From the NCBI RefSeq assembly GCF_000832985.1, contig NZ_CP009920.1, forward strand, positions 3,590,501 through 3,654,500: DNA of 64,000 nt, in the 5' to 3' direction. Numbering within the stretch: the first letter of the stretch is position 1; each line of letters starts with the position of its first letter. The notes under the pieces were generated by a model. The model ran no database searches and had not been told where the DNA came from. It saw only the letters and a program-made list of their open reading frames with translations. Positions 8,415-17,061 of this stretch are shown piece by piece. The position numbers and the translations under genes are program-made. The stretch is from Priestia megaterium NBRC 15308 = ATCC 14581 (GTDB lineage Bacteria > Bacillota > Bacilli > Bacillales > Bacillaceae_H).

Positions 8415-9500
8415 ATGCCAAAGATTATCTCAGTTGGATTTGGAGTTCCCCCTTATGAATTAACTCAGCAAGACACGCTGCTATTTGCAAAAGAACTTTT
8501 TTCCGAATCATTTAAAGATATTAATCGGCTGCTGACCGTTTTTCAAAATGGTCAAATTGAGAAACGTAATTTTGCCAAAGACTTGTCTTGGTTTCAAGAA
8601 GATCATACATTTGAAGAAAAAAATGATGCTTTTATAGAATCTGCTGTTGAATTAGGTACAAAAGCGATTGAAGACTGCTTAACAAATAAGAACTATGTAA
8701 GTACTCCTTTGCCGTGTGGAGAAATTGAGGCTGTTTTTTATGTTTCAACAAGCGGTTTAGCTACGCCTAGCATTGAAGCGCGAATTATGAATAAGCTTGC
8801 GTTCTCAGACCATACAAAAAGAATTCCTATTTGGGGATTAGGGTGTGCTGGAGGAGCGTCTGGGCTTTCAAGAGCTTATGAGTATTGCAAAGCCTTTCCG
8901 CGTGCCAAAGTCCTTGTTTTATCCATTGAGCTTTGCAGTTTAACTTTTCAGCGAAATGATCGTTCAAAAAGCAACTTAATTGGTACGTCTTTATTTGCGG
9001 ATGGAGTAGCGGCTGCTTTAGTCGCAGGTGACGAAGCTGATACCACTTTTGCCCTTGCAAAAAGCTATCCTAACATTTTACATACACAATCGACGCTCAT
9101 GCCCAATTCAGAAGATGTAATGGGGTGGGAGATTAAAAATGATGGACTATTTGTCGTCTTTTCAAAAGATATTCCCACGATTATCGATTCGTGGTTAGGC
9201 GGAGAAGTTGAGTCATTTTTACAAACTCAGCATTTGACCAGTCGCGATTTGAAGCATTTTGTTGCTCATCCTGGAGGGAAAAAAGTGCTTGAAGCATATG
9301 TATCAACGCTGTCGTTAAACGAAAATATGATTGCTGATTCCCTAGATGTACTTAAAAACCATGGAAACATGTCTTCGGCAACCGTTTTGTATGTGCTAGA
9401 CCGCTTTATGAAGAAAGAAATTTCAAGTAAAGAATACGGTTTATTAACAGCTCTTGGCCCTGGATTTAGTTCTGAAATGCTTCTATTAGAGTGGAGGTAA
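8415..9500 (+). CDS. bcsA: Type III polyketide synthase (chalcone synthase-like)
   Basis: Chalcone/stilbene synthase-family homodimeric enzyme; the B. subtilis relative condenses long-chain acyl-CoA with malonyl-CoA to give alkylpyrones. The 361-residue product keeps the catalytic triad: Cys144 in GLGCAGG, His285 in VAHPGG and Asn318 in NHGNMSS. The start is the ATG at 8415 after GAGGTGA; the frame extends upstream through the hairpin leader but has no ribosome site there. ypbQ begins 5 bases after its stop, giving the known bcsA-ypbQ pair in which YpbQ methylates the pyrone product. Confidence 0.95.
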   Translation: MPKIISVGFGVPPYELTQQDTLLFAKELFSESFKDINRLLTVFQNGQIEKRNFAKDLSWFQEDHTFEEKNDAFIESAVELGTKAIEDCLTNKNYVSTPLPCGEIEAVFYVSTSGLATPSIEARIMNKLAFSDHTKRIPIWGLGCAGGASGLSRAYEYCKAFPRAKVLVLSIELCSLTFQRNDRSKSNLIGTSLFADGVAAALVAGDEADTTFALAKSYPNILHTQSTLMPNSEDVMGWEIKNDGLFVVFSKDIPTIIDSWLGGEVESFLQTQHLTSRDLKHFVAHPGGKKVLEAYVSTLSLNENMIADSLDVLKNHGNMSSATVLYVLDRFMKKEISSKEYGLLTALGPGFSSEMLLLEWR

Positions 9501-9505
9501 AGCGA

Positions 9506-10063
9506 TTGTTTTTTTATAGCTTTTTTGTATTTATTATCTTACAGCGTCTATGTGAATTGGTTATTGCCAAAAGAAATGAAGCTTGGATGAAGAGGCAGGG
9601 AGCATACGAAGCTGGTCAAAGTCACTACAAATGGATGGTAAGCATGCATGCCGCTTTTTTTGCTGCTCTTTTTACGGAAGTGTACGTGTTAAACGATGGA
9701 ATGTATCGCTTTTCTTTTTTGTTGTTTAGCTTTTTTGTGCTTGTGCAACTTGCAAGAATATGGGCTATTTCTTCGTTAGGAAAGTATTGGAATACAAAAA
9801 TTATCGTTTTGCCTAATGCGAAGGTTGTGCTAAGAGGTCCTTATCGTTTTATGAAGCACCCTAACTATACAGTAGTAGCGGCAGAATTGGTGTTAGTTCC
9901 GCTTATGTTTCAGGCATACTGGACGTTAGCTGTTTTTTCTGTTTTCAATTTGTGTATATTAGCCGTCAGAATTCCCTTAGAAGAGCAAGCGTTAACGAAT
10001 GAAACAAATTACGGCGAAGTGATGCAAAACAGGGGACGTTTCTTTCCTGTAAAAAAATCTTAA
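9506..10063 (+). CDS. ypbQ: Isoprenylcysteine carboxyl methyltransferase-family protein (alkylpyrone O-methyltransferase)
   Basis: Membrane methyltransferase of about 185 residues with several hydrophobic helices. The C-terminal half has the SAM-binding ICMT signature: RGPYRFMKHPNY, then PLEEQAL and a final RFFP. The TTG at 9506 is preferred because GGAGG (9493-9497), overlapping the end of bcsA, sits 8 bases before it. The alternative GTG at 9491 would place this ribosome site inside the gene. Its B. subtilis partner methylates alkylpyrones made by BcsA; the same role here is inferred from the operon. Confidence 0.92.
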   Translation: MFFYSFFVFIILQRLCELVIAKRNEAWMKRQGAYEAGQSHYKWMVSMHAAFFAALFTEVYVLNDGMYRFSFLLFSFFVLVQLARIWAISSLGKYWNTKIIVLPNAKVVLRGPYRFMKHPNYTVVAAELVLVPLMFQAYWTLAVFSVFNLCILAVRIPLEEQALTNETNYGEVMQNRGRFFPVKKS

Positions 10064-10069
10064 AACTAA

Positions 10070-10121
10070 TTGAAAATGAATATCTTTCATGATAAGATGA
10101 AACAAATGATAAAGATTATCA
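10070..10121 (+). promoter_or_regulatory. Promoter with overlapping Fur box upstream of a 30-codon gene
   Basis: TTGAAA (10070-10075), 17 bp, TAAGAT (10093-10098). Just downstream, TGATAAAGATTATCA (10107-10121) matches the Bacillus Fur 7-1-7 box TGATAATNATTATCA at all but one position. It covers the expected start of transcription, so iron-loaded Fur should repress the small gene at 10153. Confidence 0.65.
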
Positions 10122-10152
10122 ATTTCATCAAGTAGAAACGGTGGTGGACGTA

Positions 10153-10245
10153 ATGGTTAGTCTTTTTGTGATCGGAGCACTTGCTACATATGTTGGCGTC
10201 ACAACGTATGTAATGAAAAATATTGAAAAAGCCCAGAAGGCGTAA
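10153..10245 (+). CDS. Small single-span membrane peptide (30 residues), putatively Fur-controlled
   Basis: The peptide has one hydrophobic helix (residues 3-20) and a short basic tail KNIEKAQKA. The ATG at 10153 follows GGTGGTGG; in-frame GTGs at 10141 and 10144 are possible alternatives. A promoter with a near-perfect Fur box lies upstream and a strong terminator follows, so it is a self-contained transcription unit. I do not recognise a family. It might be a small iron-stress peptide; that is inferred only from the operator and the size. Confidence 0.65.
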   Translation: MVSLFVIGALATYVGVTTYVMKNIEKAQKA

Positions 10246-10261
10246 CATACATGCGATGAAT

Positions 10262-10296
10262 AAAAAAAGCTGTCAAATTATTGACAGCTTTTTTTA
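10262..10296 (+). terminator. Strong terminator after the 30-codon gene
   Basis: A perfect 15-bp stem built around AGCTGTCAA/TTGACAGCT (10262-10276 with 10281-10295), with a 4-base loop and A/T runs on both sides. Confidence 0.9.
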
Positions 10297-10437
10297 TTGT
10301 TTTTGTAACTAAAAATTCAGTTTTTTATGGGAAAACGCATGCGAATCAAGTAAAATAGAGAAAGAATAAGCAGAAATGAAGATGGATAGAGCACATTTAA
10401 ATACAGTCTTGAATGAGGCAAAAGGGGTAGAGTAATA

Positions 10438-13400
10438 ATGGGTAAAGTGAGTGTGAAACATCAAGAAAATCTCCGATTGGAAGCATCTCTTTTTCATTTA
10501 CATAAGCAATTTCAAGCAGCTGGAGATGAACAGCAGGCAGCAAAAGCAATACAGCTGTTAAAAAAGTGGGTGAACGGCGAATTTGTTGTAGCATTTTGCG
10601 GACATTTTTCGGCTGGAAAATCGAGCATGATTAACGAATTAATGGGGCAAGCAATTTTGCCTGCAAGTCCTATTCCAACAAGCGCAAACTTAGTATCAGT
10701 AAAAGCAGGGGATGAGCATGCAACCGTTTATTATCGCAAACAGTCGCCGGTGCGTTATGAAGCACCTTATGAGTATGAGCAAATTAAGCAGTTTGCTGTG
10801 GATGGAGATGAAGTAGAGTCCATTCATTTATCGATAGATACAGATGCTATTCCTAAAAATGTTGTGGTGATGGACACACCAGGAATTGATTCAACAGATG
10901 ATGCACATCGTGTATCGACCGAGTCAGCTCTTCACTTAGCGGACGTTATTTTCTACGTGATGGATTATAATCATGTGCAGGCAGAATTAAATCTTCAATT
11001 TGCAAAACAGCTGCAAGAAGCTAATAAAACGCTTTATTTAATTGTAAATCAAATTGATAAACACCAAGAAGATCAGCTAACATTTCAAGCATTTAAAGAA
11101 TCTGTAGAAACGTCATTTTTAAAGTGGAATGTGAGACCAGAAGGAATCTTCTATACGTCGTTAAAAGAGCCAACCAACCGTCATAATGACCTTTCGTACG
11201 TAAAATCTCTATTACTTGCTATGATGACGGAAAAAGAAAACCGGCATCAGCATATTCAACATGCGATGCAAATGTTAATTGACGATCACCTTGCCTTTAT
11301 TGAAGACCAAGAAGAAGAAAAGTTAACGATTCATGACGAGCTGCGCCATAAGCTGACGCTTGAGAATCATGAAATGAATAAGCATCAAAAAGAGCAGCTT
11401 CTCGAAAAAGAAGCGGAAATAAGGCGTGCTGAAAAGCAGCTAGCAGAAACGTACCAACAAGAAACAGGTAAGATACTAAGCAACGCCAATTTAACACCAT
11501 ATGAAATGAGAGAAAAAGCTAGGCTGTTTTTAGAAACGACAAAGCCTGATTTTAAAGTAGGTCTTTTATTTGCTAAGAAAAAGACCGAGGAAGTAAAAAA
11601 AGAGCGGCTGACGTTATTTTTTGATGATATGAAAGAACGAGCAGCTTCTCAGCTGCAGTGGCACTTGCAGCAATATGTGCAAGAGCTGGTGAAAAATCAA
11701 AATCTTACCGATCCGGATCTTATACGCCAGGTTCAGCAGTTTGAAATTCCGTTAGAGCCGCATGATTTAATTGAAACGGTAAAGGCAGGAGCTACGATTA
11801 ATGGTGATTATGTTTTAACGTACGCAAAAGATGTAGCCGAGCATATTAAGAAAAAAGCGACGCGATTATTATACGAGCTTTATGCGCAAATTGAACAGAG
11901 CAAAATCGAGCAAGATGAAGTAAAGCGTAAAAAAATTTATCAACACTTGCAGGAATGTGAAGTATTTGAAGAAGCGTATACATCTCTTCAGGAAATGAAA
12001 TCAAAATTGGCACGTACAAAAGCTTTGCTTCAATCTTTACAGCAAACTGATGACGACCTAACGGCAGAAGATACAAACGAGTTGTCATATATGTTACAAG
12101 AAGAATATGAAACGGGCATCATGAAAGCTGAAGAAAAGCAAGAAGCTGTGAGTGAGCAGCAGTTAGTTTCACAGCCTGAGGAAGCTGTGCATGAAACAGG
12201 AACGGAAAAGGTTCTTCAAGATGTATCAGCTGTTCTCGAACAGCTCCGTTCATTTGGAAAGTTAGACCGCTTTATTACCAGACTTCAAGAAAAGCGTAAA
12301 AAGCTATCAAATCAAACGTTTACTGTAGCTTTATTCGGAGCGTTCAGTGCCGGTAAGTCATCTTTTGCTAATGCGTTGATTGGAGAAAGATTACTTCCAG
12401 TATCTCCGAACCCAACAACAGCAACTATCAATAAAATTATGCCTCCAACAGAAAAACGGCCGCATAAAACAGCTGTTGTGCAAATGAAAACAAACGAGCA
12501 GATGATCCAAGATTTGAATGGTGCACTTAAGCTGTTTCACCATGAAGTAGAATCAATTGACGAAGCGTTAACAATTATTCCAACTCTGCAGGCAACAGAA
12601 GAGCTGCAGCTGCATTTGTCGTTTTTACAGGCAGTAGAAAAAGGCTACGGCGAAGTCAAGCAGCATATCGGTTCAGAAGTAGTGGTGGATACAGAAGGAT
12701 TTCATGATTATGTAGCTAAAGAAGAAAAAGCGTGTTTTGTTCAATTTATTAACCTGTATTATGACTGTGAATTTACTCGCTTAGGCATTACACTCGTTGA
12801 TACACCCGGAGCTGATTCAATCAATGCGAGACACACTGGAGTAGCGTTTGAGTATATCAAAAATGCAGATGCCATTTTATTTGTAACGTATTATAATCAT
12901 GCGTTTTCAAAAGCTGACCGCGAATTTCTTATTCAGCTTGGCCGTGTAAAAGATGTATTTGCGCTTGATAAAATGTTTTTCTTAGTAAATGCAGCGGACC
13001 TAGCCAGCTCGGATACAGAGCTGCAGTTAGTTCAGACCTATGTAAAAGAACAGCTTGAACAGTATGGTATACGTTTTCCGCGCTTATACCCGGTATCAAG
13101 CTTGCAGGCTTTGCAAAACCATGAGGATAAAATGTTTCTGCCATTCAAAAATGCGTTTTACCGCTTCATAAATTATGAATTACCAGAGCTTGCTATCCAA
13201 AGTGTCTATGCAGATTTCGAACAAATTTTAGCAGTTTCCAATGAAATGAAACAGGTGCAAACAAAATCAGAAGTGGATAAAAAGCGATACATTCAATCTC
13301 TTCACATAAAAAATGAGCAGGTAGCAGCAAAACTGCATGAAATTCATTTTGAATATGAACAACAGCAGTTTGACCGAGAATTAGAAGAGCTCTTATTTTA

Positions 13401-14055
13401 TGTAAAAAAACGTCTGTTTGTAAGGTACGATGACTTCTTTAAAGAAGCCTTCAGTCCGGCAAACTTAAGGGATGATCGAGGTGAAAAGCAAAAGCAGCTG
13501 CGCCTTTGTTTGCAGGAGTTGTTAACGTCTATTTCCTTCGACGCAACGCAAGAAGTGCGTGCGACCACTTTGCGAATCGAAAAATACATCGTAAAATTAA
13601 TCGAAGACTGGCATCGAATGATCATTACAAAGCTACAGCGCTATGAACCGACGTTTACTCCAACGTTGAACTCGTTAGAGCCTCCAAATGGCAGTGAAGT
13701 TGTGACAAGTCATCAATTTGATGAGAATGAATCGTATCAAAAAGAGCTTTCACTGTATAAAAACAATAAAAGCTTTTTTGAAAAAAATGAGAAAGTAAAG
13801 CTTCACGCTGCTTTACTAGAACGTATTAAGCCGGATATTAATCACTACATTGCGAAAGAAGAAGCCGCTCTTCATTCACACTATACCAATTTAGTGAATC
13901 AGTACGTTTTAGCGCATAAACAGTCTGTATCTGAAGAATGGTATGATTATTACAAACAGCTGCAAGCGGCCGTGTCTGAAGAATTTCCAATTCAAGAATT
14001 GGTAAGTACAATGACGGTGCTAGAACATGTATTGGAGGAAAGAAAGGGTCATTAA
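10438..14055 (+). CDS. dynA: Bacterial dynamin DynA with two GTPase modules
   Basis: Large dynamin-like GTPase of 1205 residues, about the length of B. subtilis DynA. It is an internal fusion of two dynamin units. The first P-loop is GHFSAGKSS (55-63) with DTPG at 146-149. The second is GAFSAGKSS (634-642) with DTPG at 788-791. Long helical stalk segments follow each G domain. In B. subtilis DynA fuses and protects the cytoplasmic membrane. A nucleotidyltransferase and ypbS follow within a few bases, forming an operon. Confidence 0.96.
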   Translation: MGKVSVKHQENLRLEASLFHLHKQFQAAGDEQQAAKAIQLLKKWVNGEFVVAFCGHFSAGKSSMINELMGQAILPASPIPTSANLVSVKAGDEHATVYYRKQSPVRYEAPYEYEQIKQFAVDGDEVESIHLSIDTDAIPKNVVVMDTPGIDSTDDAHRVSTESALHLADVIFYVMDYNHVQAELNLQFAKQLQEANKTLYLIVNQIDKHQEDQLTFQAFKESVETSFLKWNVRPEGIFYTSLKEPTNRHNDLSYVKSLLLAMMTEKENRHQHIQHAMQMLIDDHLAFIEDQEEEKLTIHDELRHKLTLENHEMNKHQKEQLLEKEAEIRRAEKQLAETYQQETGKILSNANLTPYEMREKARLFLETTKPDFKVGLLFAKKKTEEVKKERLTLFFDDMKERAASQLQWHLQQYVQELVKNQNLTDPDLIRQVQQFEIPLEPHDLIETVKAGATINGDYVLTYAKDVAEHIKKKATRLLYELYAQIEQSKIEQDEVKRKKIYQHLQECEVFEEAYTSLQEMKSKLARTKALLQSLQQTDDDLTAEDTNELSYMLQEEYETGIMKAEEKQEAVSEQQLVSQPEEAVHETGTEKVLQDVSAVLEQLRSFGKLDRFITRLQEKRKKLSNQTFTVALFGAFSAGKSSFANALIGERLLPVSPNPTTATINKIMPPTEKRPHKTAVVQMKTNEQMIQDLNGALKLFHHEVESIDEALTIIPTLQATEELQLHLSFLQAVEKGYGEVKQHIGSEVVVDTEGFHDYVAKEEKACFVQFINLYYDCEFTRLGITLVDTPGADSINARHTGVAFEYIKNADAILFVTYYNHAFSKADREFLIQLGRVKDVFALDKMFFLVNAADLASSDTELQLVQTYVKEQLEQYGIRFPRLYPVSSLQALQNHEDKMFLPFKNAFYRFINYELPELAIQSVYADFEQILAVSNEMKQVQTKSEVDKKRYIQSLHIKNEQVAAKLHEIHFEYEQQQFDRELEELLFYVKKRLFVRYDDFFKEAFSPANLRDDRGEKQKQLRLCLQELLTSISFDATQEVRATTLRIEKYIVKLIEDWHRMIITKLQRYEPTFTPTLNSLEPPNGSEVVTSHQFDENESYQKELSLYKNNKSFFEKNEKVKLHAALLERIKPDINHYIAKEEAALHSHYTNLVNQYVLAHKQSVSEEWYDYYKQLQAAVSEEFPIQELVSTMTVLEHVLEERKGH

Positions 14056-14060
14056 TTTTT

Positions 14061-14834
14061 ATGTCTACACACATAAATAAACGTTTACAGGAAATTGAAA
14101 AAGAATATAATGTGGAAATTTTGTTTGCATGTGAATCAGGCAGCCGTGCTTACGGACTCGACACGTTAGCGAGTGATTTTGACGTCCGCTTTATATACAA
14201 GTATAAAGCATCACGCTATCTTCATCTCAATAGACCTCAAGAGGTCATTAATGTAGCAGAAGGCAATTATGATATGCAAGGGTGGGATTTGTACAAAACC
14301 ATTTATTTGTTTACAAAATCAAACCCTTCGCTTTATGAGTGGCTATGGTCGCCTTTTGTTTATTATCAGAAGCCATCGTTTGCTGAGCCCCTGCGGCAAA
14401 TGATGGCTCAATCATATTCCTTAAAAGCATTGGGGTATCATTATTTTAAAATTTTAACGATAAATAGTAAAAGAAATCTGACATCTTCTGTTACAATAGA
14501 GGATATAAAAGTGATGCTTCAACTGATTCGTGCATTTTTATCACTGAAAGTAGTAGTAAAGCAGCGCAGTTTCCCTGTCATTTTATTTGCCGATTTATGT
14601 AAGCAGGCAAATCTCGACGATAGGCAGCAATCCATCATTGAGCAATTTGTACAGTGCAAGATAAGCGGGAAAGTTGCTTTTAATGAAAAGATGAAAAACT
14701 TTTTGGACAGCATTAAGAAAGAAGCTGCAGCGATAGAAAAAAGCGTAAAAGAATTACCGGAAAAGCAAATCAGTTATGAGGACATTAACTTATTTTTACT
14801 AACTCAGCATAATATAATGGAGGAACGAACATGA
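14061..14834 (+). CDS. Predicted nucleotidyltransferase (RlaP/YcgL-type, DNA polymerase beta fold)
   Basis: 257-residue protein with the nucleotidyltransferase signature near the N-terminus: GSRAYG followed by SDFDVRF (the G-S and D-x-D metal-binding residues). The rest resembles the predicted nucleotidyltransferase family PF10127. It begins 5 bases after dynA and overlaps the next gene by 4 bases (ATGA), so it is translationally linked to both. The target of nucleotide transfer is unknown. Family members occur beside RNA-repair ligases in other bacteria, but no ligase is present here. Confidence 0.85.
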   Translation: MSTHINKRLQEIEKEYNVEILFACESGSRAYGLDTLASDFDVRFIYKYKASRYLHLNRPQEVINVAEGNYDMQGWDLYKTIYLFTKSNPSLYEWLWSPFVYYQKPSFAEPLRQMMAQSYSLKALGYHYFKILTINSKRNLTSSVTIEDIKVMLQLIRAFLSLKVVVKQRSFPVILFADLCKQANLDDRQQSIIEQFVQCKISGKVAFNEKMKNFLDSIKKEAAAIEKSVKELPEKQISYEDINLFLLTQHNIMEERT

Positions 14835-15088
14835 GTGTACATAAAGAAATTTCAGCCCATTCTAAAAAACAACACGAATTAGTACGTGCTTTTGCAAGCT
14901 TAGAAGCTCGACGCGAGCAAGCTATTGAAGCAGCTGTGCTTCTTTGCAAAGAAGGGAAACCCTTTTCTGTAGACGGTATTAATGCTGTAACAGCAGAAAT
15001 TAATGAGCTGTCTCAAAAATATACCATCATTCCAGGCCGTAAAGTAGTGACAGAAGAAATGGTTAAAGAGTACGTAGCAAGAATATAA
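14831..15088 (+). CDS. ypbS: DUF2533-family small protein YpbS
   Basis: 85-residue soluble, mainly helical protein with no membrane segment or signal peptide. It matches my recollection of B. subtilis YpbS (DUF2533), which also sits next to dynA. The ATG at 14831 overlaps the preceding stop and follows GGAGG. Function unknown; genetic linkage with dynA is the only clue. Confidence 0.82.
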   Translation: MSVHKEISAHSKKQHELVRAFASLEARREQAIEAAVLLCKEGKPFSVDGINAVTAEINELSQKYTIIPGRKVVTEEMVKEYVARI

Positions 15089-15125
15089 ACGTGCTAAGCT
15101 CTGGTGTTTTTACCTTAATTTGAAC

Positions 15126-15155
15126 AGGATATGACGTGCCGCTTGATCCATACTA
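15126..15155 (+). promoter_or_regulatory. Sigma-G-type forespore promoter
   Basis: AGGATA (15126-15131), 17 bp, CATACTA (15149-15155). The -10 is the sigma-G consensus; the -35 matches 4 of 6 positions of TGAATA. It stands 39 bp upstream of the spore protein gene. Confidence 0.7.
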
Positions 15156-15193
15156 ATAGTGTACCAACGAGGTACAAATAGGAGGAGATAGCG

Positions 15194-15508
15194 ATGGGTC
15201 GTCAAAAATTAGGTAATAAAAATGCGCAAGCGAATAACAATGCAAAGCATAATTATAACCAAGAGTTCTCTTCTGAGTTTAAAGCAAATCAGGCTCAAAA
15301 AGCAAAACGTGCAAAAAGTGCAAATGACACTTATGCTGGGGAGTTTGCTTCTGAGTTCAACGTGCAACAAAACCAAAACAATTCTGTTAACAAGAAGTTA
15401 GAAGCTAATAAAAGTGCAAATAATCAATATGGCCAAGAATTCGGCTCTTATGCTGAAGTTGAATCTGCCAAAATGAATAATGCTGCACAAAAAAAGCGTA
15501 AAAAATAA
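15194..15508 (+). CDS. Gamma-type small acid-soluble spore protein (SspE-like)
   Basis: 104-residue, Asn/Gln/Lys/Ala-rich protein made of repeats, each with an EFxSEF-type segment: QEFSSEF, GEFASEF and QEFGSYAE. EFASEF is the pattern cut by the germination protease Gpr in gamma-type SASPs, which serve as an amino-acid store during outgrowth. The ATG at 15194 follows GGAGGAG. The sigma-G promoter supports forespore expression. The repeats are less regular than in classical SspE, so a diverged relative is likely. Confidence 0.85.
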   Translation: MGRQKLGNKNAQANNNAKHNYNQEFSSEFKANQAQKAKRAKSANDTYAGEFASEFNVQQNQNNSVNKKLEANKSANNQYGQEFGSYAEVESAKMNNAAQKKRKK

Positions 15509-15524
15509 CAGAACTGTTTCCAAA

Positions 15525-15573
15525 AGCGCCGAGATTAGTCTGCTCTGTCAGCAGATTAGCCCGGCGTTTTTTG
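15525..15573 (+). terminator. Terminator after the spore protein gene
   Basis: A long interrupted stem: GCGCCG with CGGCGT outside, and ATTAGTCTGCT with AGCAGATTAG inside around a CTGTC loop, followed by a T run. Confidence 0.85.
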
Positions 15574-15638
15574 TTGGGCAATATTTGCTTGGGTACGAGA
15601 TGTCAATCCATCGCAAACTATAGATGAGGTGAAGCAAT

Positions 15639-16100
15639 ATGAATAAAGGAATTGTCATTGCTCTTTCATCAATCGGTTTAGCCCAAGCCTTAAAAATCCC
15701 CATTAAAAAGTATCAAACAGGAAAATGGGATATGCGGATGATTGCTGCGTCGGGTGGAATGCCAAGCTCTCATTCAGCCGGCGTATCTTCTTTAGCGACC
15801 TATGTAGCGTTAAAAAGAGGTGTTTCTACGATTGATTTTGCGTTAGCATCTGTTTTTGGAATTATTGTGATGTACGATGCACAAGGAATTCGAAGGCAGA
15901 CTGGCGAAATTACTATTAAAGTGAATACGTTAGATGAAGAAATTGAAAAGCTTGCGGGTCTTCCAGACGGAGGCTTTCACGATTTGACGGAACAGCGCTT
16001 GAAAGAAATGCTTGGGCATCAGCCCGAAGAAGTGATTGGCGGAGCCATTTTAGGAGTAGCACTTGGAGCGATTGGCTATTTTTTAGAAGGGAAATCATAG
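15639..16100 (+). CDS. Divergent PAP2-family membrane protein (DUF212, YuiD-like)
   Basis: 153-residue membrane protein of PF02681, distantly related to acid phosphatase/haloperoxidase (PAP2) enzymes. The conserved segment SGGMPSSHSAGVSSL lies near residue 45, and the C-terminus has a Gly-rich hydrophobic segment. The ATG at 15639 follows GAGGTGAAG. B. subtilis YuiD is similar in size. Lipid-phosphate phosphatase activity is possible but not proven for this family. Confidence 0.88.
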   Translation: MNKGIVIALSSIGLAQALKIPIKKYQTGKWDMRMIAASGGMPSSHSAGVSSLATYVALKRGVSTIDFALASVFGIIVMYDAQGIRRQTGEITIKVNTLDEEIEKLAGLPDGGFHDLTEQRLKEMLGHQPEEVIGGAILGVALGAIGYFLEGKS

Positions 16101-16161
16101 TCAAATAGCCAAAAGTAAGCTAAGATAAAGAAGAACCTTTGCAAAAGGATGGGACGAAAAA

Positions 16162-16437
16162 GTGACAAAAACAGCTCAAACGGTTGAAGAGTATCTTCTT
16201 TATCTTGAAGAAAAAGGCTTTCATTTAGCAGAAGATGCACGTGGATTTATTTCATTTGGTCAGCAGTATACGCGTGCAGCTGACGAGATGGTCATATTTA
16301 CAATTGAATGGACACTAAAAGTACAAAAAGAATTTGACGGCAGTTTTTTTGTATCGCTCCTCGAGAATTTGACATCAAATCGTATTAGCAATCAAAAACA
16401 AGCCATTCAATATTTAAAGTCATCAGGTATGATTTAA
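16162..16437 (+). CDS. Small conserved protein, probably DUF6123 family
   Basis: 91-residue soluble protein beginning with GTG at 16162, preceded by an AGGATGGGA-type ribosome site. It has the features I associate with DUF6123 (YLxYLEEKGF, FGQQYT, DGSFFVSLLE); the family name is from memory and less certain than the gene itself. It lies head-on with the ypdQ-like gene, whose stop is 6 bases away. No function is known. Confidence 0.72.
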   Translation: MTKTAQTVEEYLLYLEEKGFHLAEDARGFISFGQQYTRAADEMVIFTIEWTLKVQKEFDGSFFVSLLENLTSNRISNQKQAIQYLKSSGMI

Positions 16438-16443
16438 GCAGGA

Positions 16444-16842
16444 TTACATTCCTGCTTCTTTTTGATTAATGGCTTGTCTAGCCAGCTGATCAGCACCTGC
16501 ATTTTGAGAGCTAGGGATCCACTTTATAAAAAATAACTCAAATTGACTGGACAATTTGAGGGCTTCTTCCAGTAAAGGAGCAAACGCTTTATTTTTAACG
16601 TATTCTTGGTTCATTGCGCGGTCTACTAGCTGAGAGTCGGTTCGAAAAGATACGCTCGTATACTTTTTTTCTAAACAAATTTTTAATGCATGAAGAAGTG
16701 CATGGTACTCTGCTTCATGATTCGTCATTGTCCCAAGAGCAATAGCGTAACGATGATGTTCACCATTTCCTTTAATTAAAATACCAGCTCCAGAAGGACC
16801 AGGGTTGCCAGCAGTGGCTCCGTCTATATAAACTTCAATCAT
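16444..16842 (-). CDS. ypdQ: RNase H-like protein YpdQ
   Basis: 132-residue RNase H-fold protein. The four acidic residues expected at the active site are present: Asp in YIDG, Glu in NHEAEY, Asp in RTDSQ and Asp in GADQLA. The second of two adjacent ATGs (16842) is preferred because CCTCC on the plus strand (the GGAGG site) lies 7 bases away; the first ATG (16845) would be only 4 bases away. It probably cuts the RNA of RNA-DNA hybrids, though activity of B. subtilis relatives is uncertain. It is divergent from the ypeP-like gene. Confidence 0.88.
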   Translation of the reverse strand: MIEVYIDGATAGNPGPSGAGILIKGNGEHHRYAIALGTMTNHEAEYHALLHALKICLEKKYTSVSFRTDSQLVDRAMNQEYVKNKAFAPLLEEALKLSSQFELFFIKWIPSSQNAGADQLARQAINQKEAGM

Positions 16843-17061
16843 CATACAGCCTCCTTGTTAAAACAATATAAGCTTAAACCATGTTTTTTCATCAATAGTA
16901 TTGTATCATAAGTACTTCAGCTATTTTATATTAGCACGTATAAACGCTAAAATCCGCTTATTAGGTAAGAAAACTGTCATGAAAAGACATAATAGAAGAT
17001 AAAATACAAAAAAGCAGAAAAAGTGTTGAATTCAAAATTGCTGATGAAAGGAATGCTCGTT

